46,797 nucleotides of DNA from an uncultured beta proteobacterium. Lineage in GTDB: Bacteria > Pseudomonadota > Gammaproteobacteria > Burkholderiales > Burkholderiaceae. Below are positions 10,075-18,891 of this stretch, piece by piece. A program made the translations under genes and the position numbers. Numbering within the stretch: the stretch's first letter is position 1; the number at the start of each line of letters is the position of its first letter. The notes under the pieces are model-generated. The model saw only the letters and a program-made list of their open reading frames with translations, did not search any database and was not told where the DNA came from. Where the stretch lies: assembly GCA_903892315.1 (NCBI GenBank), contig CAITHY010000162.1, positions 1-46,797 of the forward strand, in the 5' to 3' direction.

Positions 10075-11709
10075 TTAATTGATTTCTGGTGTTGCTTTTT
10101 CTTTAACGTACACACCAGGAGCCGCTTCCATTTTTTTGTACTTAGCATTGCCAAAAGTAGCGCTTGCTGGCTTCTTTTCGCCGCCGAATTGCCCAAGCCA
10201 ATTGGTGTAATCAGGCCACCAGCTACCTGGAATTTGTTTTGCGCCCTCCAACCACTCCTGTGCTGTTGCTGCAATCTTGCGGTTTTCAAAGTAATAGCGC
10301 TTATTTTTTGCTGGAGGATTAATCACGCCCGCAATATGTCCAGATGCACCTAATACAAAACGATTTTTACCTTTAAGAAGGTGGGTTGACTCGTAAGCAG
10401 ACTGCCAAGGAACAATGTGGTCCTCTTGAGATGCGTACAAATACGCAGGGCAGTTGATTTTTCCGAGATCCACTTTCTCACCACAAATTGATACCTTGCC
10501 CGGCTTGACTAAATCATTTTGTAAATAGGTGTGGCGTAGATACCAGCAGTACATTGCGCCAGGAAGATTGGTGGAGTCGCCATTCCAATACAGCAAATCA
10601 AATGGTGGAGGTGAATTACCTTTGAGATAGTTTTCCACTACATAGTTCCATACCAAATCATTTGGACGCAAGAATGAAAAGGTATTGCCCAAATCAAGGC
10701 CTGACATCATGCCGTACTTACCACCTTTACCGCCAATGGAGCTCTCACGCATCTCCACCATGCCTTCATCGATAAAGACATCGAGAATCCCGGTATTGGT
10801 GAAATCCAATAAGGTAGTTAAGAGCGTCAAGCTTGCTGCTGGGTGCTCGCCTCGAGCGGCCAGTACAGCCAATGCAGAGCTTGTTAAGGTTCCACCAACG
10901 CAGAAACCTAAGATATTAATTTGCTTGGTGGCGCCGATTTCTTTAACTACATCAATTGCCTTAATAACACCCTTGCCTACGTAATCTTCCCAACTCACTT
11001 GAGCCATAGAGGCATCTGGGTTTTTCCAAGAAACTAAGAACACAGTATGGCCCTGGCTCACCATGTGGCGCACCACAGAATTATCGGGTTGTAAATCAAG
11101 AATGTAATATTTATTAATACAGGGTGGCACCATTAAATACGGCCGTTCAAATACTTGCTCCGTTAATGGCTTGTACTGAATTAACTCAAACAACTCATTA
11201 CGAAACACCACATGACCTTCTGTGGTGGCAATATTTTTTCCCACCTCAAAAGCAGATTCGTCCGTTTGAGAGACCTTACCTTTTTTCATATCTCCCAATA
11301 AATTCACAATCCCCTTTTGAATGGATTGGCCTTGGGAGCTAATGATGCTTTCTAATACCTCTGGATTAGTAGCAATAAAGTTTGATGGCGATAGCGCATC
11401 AATCATTTGCTCAGTAGTAAATAGAATTTTCTGTCTTGATTTTTCATCAGTCTCGACTGCTTTTGCCAATTCCATAAGATGTTTGGAATTGAGTAAATAG
11501 GTAGCCGCAATCACCTTGCTCCAGGAGGAGTGCCAAGCCTTCCCTGCAAAACGACGATCTTTCACTTCAATCGCTTCGGGGTTAGTTGCAATATGTGCCA
11601 ACTCAGTGAAATATTCTTTTTGGATTTCAGACAAACGCTCTGGCGGAATCAGCGCCATATGATGCGGCGCCAAAGATGGTGTTGCACCGGTATTCATGCC
11701 TGCAAACAT
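10075..11709 (-). CDS. phaC: class I poly(3-hydroxyalkanoate) synthase PhaC
   Basis: PhaC polymerises (R)-3-hydroxyacyl-CoA on the granule surface. The 544-residue protein has the lipase-like box LGFCVGG with catalytic Cys270, Asp430 in ASQEDHIVPW and His458 in GASGHIAGV. The N-terminal region contains the conserved DRRFAGKAW. The length is near the short end of class I enzymes. It is the first PHB gene after pgeF, separated by a 116-bp spacer carrying an inverted repeat and a possible promoter, and phaB follows. An in-frame ATG four codons in cannot be excluded as the start. Confidence 0.96.
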   Translation of the reverse strand: MFAGMNTGATPSLAPHHMALIPPERLSEIQKEYFTELAHIATNPEAIEVKDRRFAGKAWHSSWSKVIAATYLLNSKHLMELAKAVETDEKSRQKILFTTEQMIDALSPSNFIATNPEVLESIISSQGQSIQKGIVNLLGDMKKGKVSQTDESAFEVGKNIATTEGHVVFRNELFELIQYKPLTEQVFERPYLMVPPCINKYYILDLQPDNSVVRHMVSQGHTVFLVSWKNPDASMAQVSWEDYVGKGVIKAIDVVKEIGATKQINILGFCVGGTLTSSALAVLAARGEHPAASLTLLTTLLDFTNTGILDVFIDEGMVEMRESSIGGKGGKYGMMSGLDLGNTFSFLRPNDLVWNYVVENYLKGNSPPPFDLLYWNGDSTNLPGAMYCWYLRHTYLQNDLVKPGKVSICGEKVDLGKINCPAYLYASQEDHIVPWQSAYESTHLLKGKNRFVLGASGHIAGVINPPAKNKRYYFENRKIAATAQEWLEGAKQIPGSWWPDYTNWLGQFGGEKKPASATFGNAKYKKMEAAPGVYVKEKATPEIN

Positions 11710-11760
11710 AGTAGTCTCTTTATTTAATTAGAGACATTCTCCGCCCTTAAGCACCATAGA

Positions 11761-11766
11761 GTTATA
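11761..11766 (-). promoter_or_regulatory. possible phaC promoter -10 (TATAAC)
   Basis: On the minus strand TATAAC lies about 50 bp before the phaC ATG. Seventeen bases upstream is TGCACC, a poor -35 that falls within the inner part of the inverted repeat described at 11779-11827. Weak without transcript data. Confidence 0.35.
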
Positions 11767-11778
11767 CGCAAAAACCCT

Positions 11779-11827
11779 AGCTTGGTGCATGGGCTAGTAG
11801 TAACCCGCATGGTTTTATGCACAAGCT
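11779..11827 (-). terminator. inverted repeat after pgeF, upstream of phaC
   Basis: AGCTTGGTGCAT (11779-11790) and ATGCACAAGCT (11817-11827) are inverted repeats differing by one inserted base, separated by 26 bp. Read in the direction of transcription, the structure begins at the pgeF stop codon and is followed by AGGGTTTTTGCG. It could end the rluD-pgeF transcript, or, since its TGCA cores are palindromic, be an operator of the phaC promoter. Confidence 0.4.
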
Positions 11828-12587
11828 ATTTTTCAATCCAGATAGCCGAGGCAAATCTTCCAGTCTCGCCATCGCGACGATAAGAGAAAAACTGCTGTTG
11901 ATCTCTGACGGTGCAGCATTGGCCGCCAAAGATCATTTTTACGCCACAGGACTCTAAGCGTGCTCTTGCCAGTAGATAAATATCTGCAAGGTATTTTCCA
12001 CGCTGATTGGGCATTTCTTTAAATGCATTTGTTGGCACAGGAAAGCCAGAGTCTTGAAACGACTTCACGACATCCTCCCCGACCTCAAATGATTCAGGTC
12101 CAATAGCCGGCCCCAACCACGCCATCAAGTCTGCCGCAGTAGAGCCGCCAGCAATTTTTAGCAACTCGGTAATGGTATTTTCTAGAATGCCGGCACAAAG
12201 CCCTCTCCAACCAGCATGGGCGGCACCAACTGCAGTCCCATTGGAGTTAGTAAATAAGACAGGCAAGCAATCGGCTGTCATGATCACCAAGACTTCTTCT
12301 GGCATGTTGGTAACCGAGGCATCCGCCTCAATTGGCGTGCCCTTGCTTAAAGACCGGCTTTGCGGGGTGCTTACTACTGTTCTGTGAATCTGTTTTAGCC
12401 AGACAGGCTCACCTGGCATCGCTTTCGTAAAAATTGCTCTATTAGCCAAAACATCTTGAGCGCAATCGCCCACATGATCGCCCAGGTTCAAGGAATCATA
12501 TGGAGCCTTGCTTACTCCACCCGATCTTGTGCTTACTATTGTGCGCACCGACTTTGGAGTAGGCCATTGAGGCTCAAGCAAACTCAT
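11826..12587 (-). CDS. pgeF: peptidoglycan editing factor PgeF / purine nucleoside phosphorylase-like (YfiH, DUF152)
   Basis: This family, formerly called polyphenol oxidase or laccase-like, edits misincorporated residues in peptidoglycan precursors in E. coli, and homologues have purine nucleoside phosphorylase activity. The 253-residue protein keeps the metal-site motifs: LKQIHRT, AAHAGWRGL and CTVRDQQQFFSYRRDG with their His and Cys ligands. The ATG at 12587 overlaps the rluD stop by one base (TGATG), so translation is probably coupled. Confidence 0.92.
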   Translation of the reverse strand: MSLLEPQWPTPKSVRTIVSTRSGGVSKAPYDSLNLGDHVGDCAQDVLANRAIFTKAMPGEPVWLKQIHRTVVSTPQSRSLSKGTPIEADASVTNMPEEVLVIMTADCLPVLFTNSNGTAVGAAHAGWRGLCAGILENTITELLKIAGGSTAADLMAWLGPAIGPESFEVGEDVVKSFQDSGFPVPTNAFKEMPNQRGKYLADIYLLARARLESCGVKMIFGGQCCTVRDQQQFFSYRRDGETGRFASAIWIEK

Positions 12588-13624
12588 CAGCGTGATTCAT
12601 TTTCGATAGAAGCCAAGACGACCGACTCTTTGGGAAGAACATCATCATTCATTCCAAGCTGAGGCAATAAATCCAATAAATCCTGCGGCGGCAAGCGGAA
12701 CCAAGTCATTAATTCATTTTTTACTGGATGTTGAAGGCTTAAGGCAAAGGCATGTAAAGCCTGGCGATGAAATGAAAGATTTTTAGCGGCCCCCGGGGCC
12801 TTTTTGCGGTAGACCTGATCACCCACCAATGGAAAGCCAAGTGATTCTAGATGAACTCGAATTTGATGCGTGCGACCTGTTTCAAGGCGACATTCCAGTA
12901 GCGCAACAGCAGATTCCCCTGTCAAGCCCTTGGCTAAGCGTCGAAATAAAGTAGCCGCCGGCTTTCCCTGGGGGCTGCCTGCGGCCATCTTAAGGCGGTC
13001 TCGCTGATCACGCCCAACGGAAGCTAAAACCTTGCCTTGACTTGGAGCCTCGCCCCACACCCAAGCTAAATAGCGACGCCCTACCGTTCTCTCCTGAAGC
13101 TGACGTACCAGAGAGGTTTGGGCGTGCGATGTTCTTGCAACCACCATTAAGCCTGAAGTGTCTTTATCCAGGCGATGAACAATTCCCGCCCTAGGAAGCA
13201 ACTTGAGCTCGGGATAATGAAATAAGAGAGCATTGAGCAGAGTCCCAGACCAATTTCCAGCTGCTGGGTGAACCACCAGACCTGGCGGCTTATTGACCAC
13301 AATGATGGCCTCATCCTCATAAACAACCTCCAAGGAGATATCTTCGGGGCTAAAGGCAAATTGCTCTGGCATTTCCTGTGGAAAGACCTTAACACTCTCG
13401 CCGCCATGGAGCAAATAACGGGCTTTGGTAACCTTACCGTCAACCATCACGGCCCCAGCTTCAACCCAAGCCTTGAGGCGATTACGGGAATAATCAGGTA
13501 AAGACCCTGCCAGCACCTTGTCCAAGCGCTCGCCAGCCATCTCCAAAGGGATATCAAGGGAGATGAAATCCTCATCATCGATATAATCAATGGGATTCGA
13601 TTCAGGAGTTTGCGGCAATGCCAC
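12587..13624 (-). CDS. rluD: 23S rRNA pseudouridine synthase RluD
   Basis: RluD converts uridines of 23S rRNA helix 69 to pseudouridine. The 345-residue protein has an N-terminal S4 RNA-binding domain (GERLDKVLAG from residue 31) and the catalytic signature HRLDKDTSGLMVVA with Asp153. RTHQIRVHLESLGFPLVGDQ follows in the catalytic domain. The reading frame begins with GTG (plus-strand CAC at 13622-13624), two codons before an alternative TTG; there is no ATG nearby. It is divergent from bamD, and the rluD-bamD-pgeF neighbourhood is common in proteobacteria. Confidence 0.95.
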   Translation of the reverse strand: MALPQTPESNPIDYIDDEDFISLDIPLEMAGERLDKVLAGSLPDYSRNRLKAWVEAGAVMVDGKVTKARYLLHGGESVKVFPQEMPEQFAFSPEDISLEVVYEDEAIIVVNKPPGLVVHPAAGNWSGTLLNALLFHYPELKLLPRAGIVHRLDKDTSGLMVVARTSHAQTSLVRQLQERTVGRRYLAWVWGEAPSQGKVLASVGRDQRDRLKMAAGSPQGKPAATLFRRLAKGLTGESAVALLECRLETGRTHQIRVHLESLGFPLVGDQVYRKKAPGAAKNLSFHRQALHAFALSLQHPVKNELMTWFRLPPQDLLDLLPQLGMNDDVLPKESVVLASIENESR

Positions 13625-13644
13625 GCTTAGAGAGCCTTTCAGTT

Positions 13645-14532
13645 ATGTCCGACGTAATATCAGACGCCAGTTTAAGGCTTGCTGGGAATTATTCCCCACA
13701 AAAAAAGAGTTTCCATGTAGGTGGCACTCCTTTTGCCCTACTTTTAGCCCTCATGTTTGCATTGATGCTTTTAGGTGGATGTGCCGGTAGCGAAGGTACT
13801 AAAGATGACACTGATATCTGGTCAGAGGCAAAGCTCTATTCTGAAGCCACTGACAAACTGAATGATGGCGACTTTGCTAAGTGTGGCAAATACTTTGAAA
13901 AATTAGAAGCACGCTTTCCATTTGGACCCTATTCACAACAAGCACAAATTAATGCCGCTTATTGCTATTGGAAAGCACAAGAGCAAACTCAAGCACTGGT
14001 TGCGATTGATCGTTTTATCAAATTACATCAAGGTAGTGAGAGTCTAGATTACGCCTACTACTTAAAAGGTCTAATTACTTTTAATGATGATTTAGGATGG
14101 CTTGGCAGGTTCACTGGCCAAGATCTTAGTGAGCGCGACCCCAAAGCTGCCAAAGAAGCTTTTGAGTCATTCAAAGTAGTGGTTGAACGCTTCCCAAATA
14201 GTAAGTACGCCCCCGATGCGTTAGATCGCATGCGCTACATTGTGAACTCACTTGCAGAGGCTGATGTTGTTGTTGCGCGCTTCTACTATCAACGCGGCGC
14301 CTATCTAGCGGCAGCTAATCGTGCTCAGCAGGTTATTCGTAATTATGATCGCGCGCCTGCCGTTGAAGAAGCACTTTATATTCTCACTAAGTCTTATGAG
14401 AAGCTTGGTATGCTTGATCTGAGCAATGATTCCTCTCGTGTCTTCAAATTAAACTTCCCAGATAGTCAAATGATGACCACTGGCCAACGTGCGCAAAAAG
14501 AGCACAGGTGGTGGCAGATCTGGAATAAGTAA
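13645..14532 (+). CDS. bamD: outer membrane protein assembly factor BamD (lipoprotein)
   Basis: BamD is the essential lipoprotein partner of BamA in outer-membrane beta-barrel assembly. The sequence shows a long positively charged leader, a hydrophobic stretch FALLLALMFALMLLGG and the lipobox LLGGC (lipidated Cys46). TPR-type helical repeats follow, with FEKLEARFPFGPYSQQAQ and YYLKGLITF typical of BamD. I chose ATG 13645 (295 residues) because an in-frame ATG at 13618 would overlap the divergent rluD start; the leader is unusually long either way. A strong terminator follows at 14545. Confidence 0.94.
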   Translation: MSDVISDASLRLAGNYSPQKKSFHVGGTPFALLLALMFALMLLGGCAGSEGTKDDTDIWSEAKLYSEATDKLNDGDFAKCGKYFEKLEARFPFGPYSQQAQINAAYCYWKAQEQTQALVAIDRFIKLHQGSESLDYAYYLKGLITFNDDLGWLGRFTGQDLSERDPKAAKEAFESFKVVVERFPNSKYAPDALDRMRYIVNSLAEADVVVARFYYQRGAYLAAANRAQQVIRNYDRAPAVEEALYILTKSYEKLGMLDLSNDSSRVFKLNFPDSQMMTTGQRAQKEHRWWQIWNK

Positions 14533-14544
14533 GATTATTCAGCT

Positions 14545-14583
14545 CACATAAAAAATCCTCCGATCTAGAGGATTTTTTATGTG
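14545..14583. terminator. perfect bidirectional terminator between bamD and alr
   Basis: A 16-bp perfect inverted repeat: arm one is 14545-14560 (CACATAAAAAATCCTC), its exact complement is 14568-14583, and the loop CGATCTA has seven bases. The A-run in one arm and T-run in the other make it work in both directions, fitting the convergent genes. Confidence 0.92.
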
Positions 14584-14598
14584 CCAGTAATGCCTAGC

Positions 14599-15714
14599 TT
14601 AGCTAATAGCTACAGGAACCCTAGGCGCTACAGCACAAAGTAATTCATAACCAATCGTGCCACTCATTTGCGCCACCTCATCTACCGGGACCTTATCACC
14701 CCAAAGCTGCACGACACTTCCAATTCCGGCATCCGGCAACTTGCTTAAATCAATTGCCAGCATATCCATAGAGACTCTTCCAACTAATGGGCAGATGACT
14801 CCATGATCGCTACTGCTGACCCAAACCGGCGTGCCATCTTTAGCGTGGCGTGGATAACCATCTGCGTAACCGCAAGCCACAATGCCGATACGCATTGCAT
14901 TCGGCGCCTCATAACGACCACCGTAACCAATGCGATCCCCCTTTTGCAGATCTTGAATGTCAATAATTTCGCTATGAAGCTGCATGACCGCCCTGAGATT
15001 TGCATGCTCAATATCAGCATGCAATCCTGTTGGTGATGCACCATAGAGCATGATGCCAGGGCGCACCCAATCACCCAATGCATTGCGGTGCCACAAAATA
15101 GCCGCTGAGTTTGCTAAAGATGTCGGCCCATCCAAACCTAAAATGGTTTCATTGAATAATTCCTGCTGACCACCAACCGAGGGTAACTGGTCAACCTGAT
15201 CGGCATTGGCGAAATGGGTCATGTGATGCATGTGATAACCCGCTGCATGCAAACGATGAAAAACCGTTCGATAAACATCAGGCTTAAATCCCAGGCGATT
15301 CATACCGGTGTTCATTTTAAGAAAGACACTTAAAGGCTTATGGTTTTTGCCTTTAAATCTTTCAAGCCACACCACCTGAGCATCGCAATGGACCACGAGG
15401 TCGCATGCCAAATCCTCTGCTCGACTTAGCTCATTTTCATGAAAGAGACCCTCTAACAGGAGGATTCGACCTTGCCAACCGTGCTCTCTAAGCCAAGCGG
15501 CATCCTGTATATCCAGTAGGGCAAAGCCATCGGTGGAGGCTAGCCCTTTTAATGCAGCCTCAAAACAATGCCCATAGGCGCGGGCTTTTATGACAGACCA
15601 GATTTTGGATTCTGGTGCCAATTCCCGAACTCGGTTTAAATTATGCTGAAAGGCGGCAGCATCAATAGATGCCAAAATTGGTCTATTAATCAGGCCATTG
15701 GTTGAATCACCCAT
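14599..15714 (-). CDS. alr: alanine racemase
   Basis: Alr is the PLP enzyme interconverting L- and D-alanine for peptidoglycan. It is 371 residues from ATG 15714, which is preceded by a very strong Shine-Dalgarno (AAAGGAGGGG, minus strand, 15720-15729). That sequence lies inside an upstream in-frame extension starting at 15732, so the longer start is unlikely. The PLP lysine is Lys43 in VIKARAYGHC, where most family members read KANAYGHG. The other catalytic Tyr is in RIGYGGRY or the nearby GIMLYGASP, and the C-terminal SMDMLAIDL motif is present. It is divergent from lplT with about 50 bp between starts. Confidence 0.93.
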   Translation of the reverse strand: MGDSTNGLINRPILASIDAAAFQHNLNRVRELAPESKIWSVIKARAYGHCFEAALKGLASTDGFALLDIQDAAWLREHGWQGRILLLEGLFHENELSRAEDLACDLVVHCDAQVVWLERFKGKNHKPLSVFLKMNTGMNRLGFKPDVYRTVFHRLHAAGYHMHHMTHFANADQVDQLPSVGGQQELFNETILGLDGPTSLANSAAILWHRNALGDWVRPGIMLYGASPTGLHADIEHANLRAVMQLHSEIIDIQDLQKGDRIGYGGRYEAPNAMRIGIVACGYADGYPRHAKDGTPVWVSSSDHGVICPLVGRVSMDMLAIDLSKLPDAGIGSVVQLWGDKVPVDEVAQMSGTIGYELLCAVAPRVPVAIS

Positions 15715-15764
15715 TTTCACCCCTCCTTTCATGCTTTAATTGCAGTAATGACTAGATTGTACGA

Positions 15765-17090
15765 ATGAACCGTAGCTTTTACATCATTATGGCGGCGCAA
15801 TTTTTTTCGTCGCTTGCCGATAATGCCCTCCTAATAGCTGCTATTGCGCTCCTGGCCCAGCTTCAAGCTCCGGCGTGGATGACGCCGCTTCTCAAATTGT
15901 TCTTTGTATTGTCCTACGTTCTTCTGGCAGCCTTTGTTGGAGCCTTTGCAGACTCCCGACCAAAGGGCAATGTCATGTTCATCACCAACACTATCAAGTT
16001 TGCTGGATGCGTAGCCATGTTGTTTGGTAGTCACCCTTTAATGGCCTATGCCATCGTTGGCTTAGGTGCCGCCGCTTACTCACCAGCTAAATATGGAATC
16101 TTGACTGAGCTGCTACCTCCTGAAAAATTAGTCGCCGCCAATGGCTGGATCGAAGGTTTAACGGTGGGCTCAATCATTATGGGCACCGTTTTAGGTGGCG
16201 TACTGATTAGCAGTACCGTTTCCCAAAGTCTCCTGGCCCTGGATATGCCTTCATTTGATACGGGTATTGATACGCCAGCTGAATCAGCAATTTTGATCAT
16301 CATGATGATTTATGTTGTTGCCGCGCTCATTAATCTCAAGATTCCCGATACCGGCGCTCGATACGTCTCCCAGAAAACCAATCCAATTGAATTGGTCAAA
16401 GACTTTGCTATTTGCTTTAAGACGCTGTGGAACGATCGCTTGGGTCAAATTTCCTTGGCGGTAACCACTTTATTTTGGGGGGCGGGAGCGACCTTGCAAT
16501 TTATTGTCATCAAGTGGGCGCAAGTGGCTTTGCATATGAATCTGTCACAAGGCGCAATTCTGCAAGCTATTTCAGCTGTAGGCGTTGCTGGCGGCGCAGT
16601 TTATGCTGCTTGGCGTATTCCACTTCGCAAATCCTTAAACGTCTTGCCCTATGGTGTTGCTATGGGCTTGGTTGTCTGCGTCATGGCGGTCTATAACTCT
16701 GACCTACTTCCCAACACGAGTATTTTCACATTAGGCAAGTTTCAGATCTCTCTAAACCTATTACCCGCATATTTTTTATTGATTCTAGTGGGTTGGTTAG
16801 CGGGTTACTTTGTGGTGCCAATGAATGCCTTATTGCAACATCGTGGACACGTCCTGATGTCGGCAGGTCACTCCATTGCAGTGCAGAACTTTAACGAAAA
16901 CATTTCTGTTTTGATGATGCTGTTGATTTATTCTCTACTGATCTGGTTGGATATACCAGTTCAATTTGTGATTATCGGATTTGGCTTGATTGTTAGCCTG
17001 ATTATGTGGCTAGTTATCAAACGACACACCAGAAATCAAGCAGAGTACGATTCCATGCATCTCATCGGTGAACACAAGCAATCGGAATAA
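15765..17090 (+). CDS. lplT: lysophospholipid transporter LplT (MFS)
   Basis: LplT flips lysophospholipids inward across the inner membrane for reacylation. The 441-residue protein is all membrane segments, beginning MNRSFYIIMAAQFFSSLADNA at the start, with AAAYSPAKYGILTELLPPEKLVAANGW typical of this MFS subfamily. E. coli pairs LplT with a separate acyltransferase (Aas); no acyltransferase domain or gene is present here, so the partner is elsewhere. It ends 13 bp from the convergent psi-like gene, with no visible terminator. Confidence 0.9.
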   Translation: MNRSFYIIMAAQFFSSLADNALLIAAIALLAQLQAPAWMTPLLKLFFVLSYVLLAAFVGAFADSRPKGNVMFITNTIKFAGCVAMLFGSHPLMAYAIVGLGAAAYSPAKYGILTELLPPEKLVAANGWIEGLTVGSIIMGTVLGGVLISSTVSQSLLALDMPSFDTGIDTPAESAILIIMMIYVVAALINLKIPDTGARYVSQKTNPIELVKDFAICFKTLWNDRLGQISLAVTTLFWGAGATLQFIVIKWAQVALHMNLSQGAILQAISAVGVAGGAVYAAWRIPLRKSLNVLPYGVAMGLVVCVMAVYNSDLLPNTSIFTLGKFQISLNLLPAYFLLILVGWLAGYFVVPMNALLQHRGHVLMSAGHSIAVQNFNENISVLMMLLIYSLLIWLDIPVQFVIIGFGLIVSLIMWLVIKRHTRNQAEYDSMHLIGEHKQSE

Positions 17091-17103
17091 TTGCTCTGCA
17101 ATA

Positions 17104-17628
17104 TCAGCTGTTTTGCAATACCGATCTTGCTAGCAATATATCCTGCCAGAGCAAGGCTTTATCACTAGGTTTTGCAAGTACTTGATTGAGTTCAAATGAA
17201 GCGATCACCGGAATCTCTTCTTCACCGCCAGTATTTAAAGCCAAAACCGTTTCACGCAACTGCGGCAATGGATCTCTTTCGCCAGTGATTTTTTGAGCCG
17301 TAGGCCCGCCGAAGGCAATTACTACAACAGGCATTTCAGGCATGTTTAATTGGCTGAGAGTCTGTCCTAGATTTTTCCAAGCCCATTCGTTCTTAGCCAG
17401 CCCCAAAGCACGAATCATATTTTGGAATAAAAGTTGAGCCTCGCCCTGTGGCTCATTACCAAAAAACCACCACATTCCATTGCTGACTCGTGAAGATGGC
17501 TGCGCCACCTCAGCAGATTCATGGGTACTTGCCCGCTCGGGTGCTTCGGCTGTCGATTGCACGGCATCCCGGGAGGTCCATTCGGTAATACCCATCTCTT
17601 TTAAGAAGGCTGAATGTGTATTGGTCAT
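17104..17628 (-). CDS. cysteine-free UDG-fold remnant, resembling DNA polymerase III psi subunit (HolD)
   Basis: A 174-residue protein whose ATG overlaps the rimI stop by four bases. The N-terminus FLKEMGITEWTSR resembles the clamp-loader-binding peptide of E. coli HolD (LGITQW). An unstructured Ala/Ser/Glu-rich linker spans about residues 20-50. The rest follows the order of a family 4 uracil-DNA glycosylase: WWFFGNEP, FQNMIRALGL, VVVIAFGGPTAQ, then KPSDKALLWQDILLA. It contains no cysteine, so the [4Fe-4S] ligands of that family are absent, and the catalytic GEAPG-type loop and HPSxLLR histidine are missing. HolD itself has a UDG-like fold and holD neighbours rimI in E. coli. Assignment to HolD is inference; a degenerate glycosylase is the alternative. 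Confidence 0.55.
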   Translation of the reverse strand: MTNTHSAFLKEMGITEWTSRDAVQSTAEAPERASTHESAEVAQPSSRVSNGMWWFFGNEPQGEAQLLFQNMIRALGLAKNEWAWKNLGQTLSQLNMPEMPVVVIAFGGPTAQKITGERDPLPQLRETVLALNTGGEEEIPVIASFELNQVLAKPSDKALLWQDILLARSVLQNS

Positions 17629-18155
17629 GGCTCTAGCTTAATCGATTTGGCCATAACGAGCGCATCCTCACGAGAGCCCGTCTCTGGATTGGCGGGGTAG
17701 TAGTTCTTACGCACACCAATTTGCTCGTAACCCAACCTTTGATAGAGCGATACCGCAGCAGAATTGGTTGGCCTCACCTCCAAGATGATGCGGGGCATTT
17801 TTTGCTGAGCGGCCACACCCTCAATTGCAGCCATCATGCGCTGGCCCAGTCCAAGCTTGCGCAAATGGGGCGACACCGTAATATTCAGAAGATGTAGTTC
17901 ATCAACCGCAGGAAATAGAACGCAATAAGCCCAAAGCACTGCTGGATCCAAATACGAACCCTTCGCCACTTGATCTAACTGGGGCCGAATGCAATAGGCC
18001 CAATGCCCAGCCGCTAAAGAATCGGAGAAATTGCCTTTTGTCCAAGGATGTATGTGCGAGACAGACTCAATCTTGAGGACCTCATCCAAGTCTGCAGTTT
18101 GCATTGGCATGAAAGAGAGCTCTGCAATCCCTCTTGCAGGAGAAATATCGGACAT
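17625..18155 (-). CDS. rimI: ribosomal protein bS18-alanine N-acetyltransferase RimI
   Basis: A GNAT acetyltransferase of 176 residues. The acetyl-CoA loop is NITVSPHLRKLGLGQRMM, and the C-terminal LYQRLGYEQIGVRKNYY is typical of RimI, which acetylates the N-terminus of ribosomal protein S18. It sits between tsaB (one-base overlap at 18155) and the psi-like gene (four-base overlap), so the three genes are almost certainly co-translated. Confidence 0.92.
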   Translation of the reverse strand: MSDISPARGIAELSFMPMQTADLDEVLKIESVSHIHPWTKGNFSDSLAAGHWAYCIRPQLDQVAKGSYLDPAVLWAYCVLFPAVDELHLLNITVSPHLRKLGLGQRMMAAIEGVAAQQKMPRIILEVRPTNSAAVSLYQRLGYEQIGVRKNYYPANPETGSREDALVMAKSIKLEP

Positions 18156-18859
18156 TACTTCATTCCCCTTTCACGCTCTGCTGTAGTAAATGCAACTTTG
18201 TTGCGAACATACAATGGCTCCAGCAATCGTACGTCAACCTGCAAATCCTCTTTGAGGGCTTGTTTAGCGAAGTCTAAAACGCCTAATGCAGAGATTGAGA
18301 TCTCAGCATCCTGTATACCGTTAAATATCGGCAAGCGACTACTGTATGCATTTAAAGCGCTACCAGCCAAGAGCTGGATGCCGTCAAAATTAAGATCTTC
18401 AGGCTTTGTAAGATGAATATCGCTGATACGTTTTGGCAATTGATTAACTTGAGCCTCATAGTGAGCCCAATAAACCTCCTCCATACGCGCATCAATCGCG
18501 ATCATGAAGTGCTGGGGCTTCGTCTTTTTATATATATCAACAGCTGTGATTTGCGCAGCTAGTGCATCTAAGCTACATACGGGTATCACTGGAAGATCGT
18601 TTGAAATAGCCAGGCCTTGCACCGCTGCTACCCCCAATCGAACACCCGTGAATGCTCCAGGCCCAATACCAACTGCAATAGCATCCAGATCTGCTAAGGA
18701 TAGCTTGGCATTGGCTAGTAGTGATTCAACCCATGGCAAAAGGAGTTGGCTAGCTCCAGCCGAAACAGCTTCGTGCCTAAACTCTGGTGCTTTATCACCT
18801 AAAGATAAAGCCACCGAACACCATGCCGAAGAGGTGTCGATGGCCAATATATTCGCCAA
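18155..18859 (-). CDS. tsaB: tRNA threonylcarbamoyladenosine biosynthesis protein TsaB
   Basis: TsaB is the scaffold partner of TsaD for the t6A37 modification of ANN-decoding tRNAs. The 234-residue protein starts LAIDTSSAWCSVAL after a TTG start codon at 18859 and has GIGPGAFTGVRLGVAAVQGL, both hallmark TsaB motifs. It is the first of the tsaB-rimI-psi-like trio and lies about 30 bp after the VOC gene, so it may also be read from the methylmalonyl operon. Confidence 0.93.
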   Translation of the reverse strand: MANILAIDTSSAWCSVALSLGDKAPEFRHEAVSAGASQLLLPWVESLLANAKLSLADLDAIAVGIGPGAFTGVRLGVAAVQGLAISNDLPVIPVCSLDALAAQITAVDIYKKTKPQHFMIAIDARMEEVYWAHYEAQVNQLPKRISDIHLTKPEDLNFDGIQLLAGSALNAYSSRLPIFNGIQDAEISISALGVLDFAKQALKEDLQVDVRLLEPLYVRNKVAFTTAERERGMK

Positions 18860-18891
18860 TTTGAATCCTGTTTGCTAATTACAAAACCAAA

